Source: JBBSIG01 sp038232215
Lineage (GTDB): Bacteria > Actinomycetota > Thermoleophilia > Gaiellales > Gaiellaceae
Assembly: GCA_038232215.1 (NCBI GenBank)
Contig: JBBSIG010000053.1
Coordinates: 1 to 13,665 of the forward strand
DNA: 13,665 nucleotides
Direction: 5' to 3'
Of this stretch, positions 13,053 through 13,665 are shown piece by piece; positions within the stretch are counted from its first letter, which is position 1; every line of letters starts with the position of its first letter. Under the pieces are notes generated by a model. That model was not told the DNA's origin and made no database searches. It was given only the letters and a program-made list of their open reading frames with translations. Both the position numbers and the translations under genes were made by a program.

Positions 13053-13665
13053 CTGACCGGCCCCGCCGTCCTGCGCGGCGGCCTCGCGGCGCGGATCGTC
13101 GGTCTCGTCTTCGGACTCTTCCTCTGCGCGGCCGGGGTCGTCGCGTTTCTCGAGTCGCGCCTCGGTCTCGCTCCCTGGGACGTCCTCCACCAGGGTGTGG
13201 CGCAGCACTCGCCGCTCTCCTTCGGCGTCGCGAACGTCGCCGTCGGGCTGGTCGTGCTCGCGCTCGCGTGGCTCCTCGGCGGCCGGCCGGGTTTCGGCAC
13301 GGTCGCGAACGCCGTCCTGATCGGCCTCTTCATCGACCTCCTCGCATCGATCGGCTGGGTCGACGGGCTGGAGGAGTCGGCGCTCGCCCTGCGCATCGGG
13401 CTGCTCGCACTCGGCGTCGCGCTCTTCGGCGTGGGCACCGCCTTCTACATCGGGGCCGGGCTCGGGGCCGGGCCGCGCGACACCCTGATGCTCGTCGGCT
13501 CCAGGCGGACGCGGCAGCGCGTCAGTGTCGTGCGGGCGGTCCTCGAGCTGCTCGTGCTCGGGGTCGGGATCCTGCTCGGGGGCACCTTCGGCGTCGGCAC
13601 GCTCGTGTTCGCGCTCGCGATCGGCCCTGCCGTCGAGCTCGGCTTCGCCGCGCTTCTGCGCACGC
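13053..13665 (+). CDS. YczE-like multi-pass membrane protein (3' end outside window)
   Basis: An open frame of about 204 codons runs off the right edge. It encodes about five to six hydrophobic segments. The first, RIVGLVFGLFLCAAGVVAFL, is followed by LGLAPWDVLHQG, and later segments carry GTAFYIGAGLGAGPRDTLML; these two Gly/Pro/Asp motifs are typical of YczE/YitT-like membrane proteins of unknown transport role. No ATG, GTG or TTG occurs in frame before the first membrane segment, back into scpB. The likeliest start is CTG at 13053, one base after the scpB stop, or CTG at 13071; the first in-frame GTG, near 13197, would remove the conserved motif. Its position directly after scpB suggests the same transcript. 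Confidence 0.75.
   Translation, partial: MTGPAVLRGGLAARIVGLVFGLFLCAAGVVAFLESRLGLAPWDVLHQGVAQHSPLSFGVANVAVGLVVLALAWLLGGRPGFGTVANAVLIGLFIDLLASIGWVDGLEESALALRIGLLALGVALFGVGTAFYIGAGLGAGPRDTLMLVGSRRTRQRVSVVRAVLELLVLGVGILLGGTFGVGTLVFALAIGPAVELGFAALLRT

Noticed and set aside
10691..13438. Minus-strand open frame of 915 codons opposite lgt, scpA and scpB
   Set aside because: It crosses three clearly recognised plus-strand genes, and its product is low-complexity Ser/Arg/Pro-rich. It is a shadow frame.

Overview
The window is a 13.7 kb stretch of very GC-rich bacterial chromosome. Several features suggest a high-GC actinobacterium, possibly class Thermoleophilia: near-universal G/C at third codon positions, frequent GTG starts, a DnaE1-type polymerase with an intact PHP exonuclease centre, and an MprAB/HtrA-like stress module. 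No rRNA or marker gene settles the taxonomy, so this is an inference. No tRNA, rRNA, CRISPR array or complete insertion sequence is visible.

Left part (1-1946, + strand): the 3' end of a gamma-glutamyltransferase gene, overlapped by a GNAT acetyltransferase. Next comes a broken toxin-like reading frame (no start codon, one frameshift) sitting directly before an intact ribbon-helix-helix antitoxin gene. A small VOC/glyoxalase gene follows, with codon use unlike its neighbours and a hairpin right after its stop. It meets, tail to tail, a short apparently truncated secreted-protein ORF on the other strand.

Middle (1943-6475, - strand): a stress or cell-envelope module, read from right to left. 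An OmpR-type response regulator directly abuts a membrane histidine kinase, whose stop overlaps the start of a Tat-exported intradiol-dioxygenase-like protein. An HtrA-type protease and the truncated secreted ORF follow. I find a 19-bp direct-repeat element (8+3+8) upstream of the regulator, upstream of htrA and upstream of the short secreted ORF. This architecture matches what is known of mycobacterial MprA boxes, and MprAB controls the HtrA-like PepD. The module therefore looks like a small autoregulated regulon, and its unusual member is the secreted dioxygenase.

Right part (6580-13665, + strand): housekeeping genes. These are dnaE (replicative polymerase alpha subunit) with a strong downstream hairpin, a 66-aa protein of unknown function, a highly structured intergenic segment (10403-10594) leading into a short frameshifted ORF, then lgt (lipoprotein diacylglyceryl transferase), scpA and scpB (condensin kleisin and wHTH subunits), and the start of a YczE-like membrane protein cut by the window edge. 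dnaE, lgt and scpA have GTG starts with no Shine-Dalgarno sequence and a possible -10 element close upstream, which suggests leaderless transcripts.

The points most worth a second look are the shared 19-bp operator, the kinase-dioxygenase coupling, the structured RNA-like segment before the lgt cluster, and the two single-base frameshifts, which are either real decay or assembly errors.
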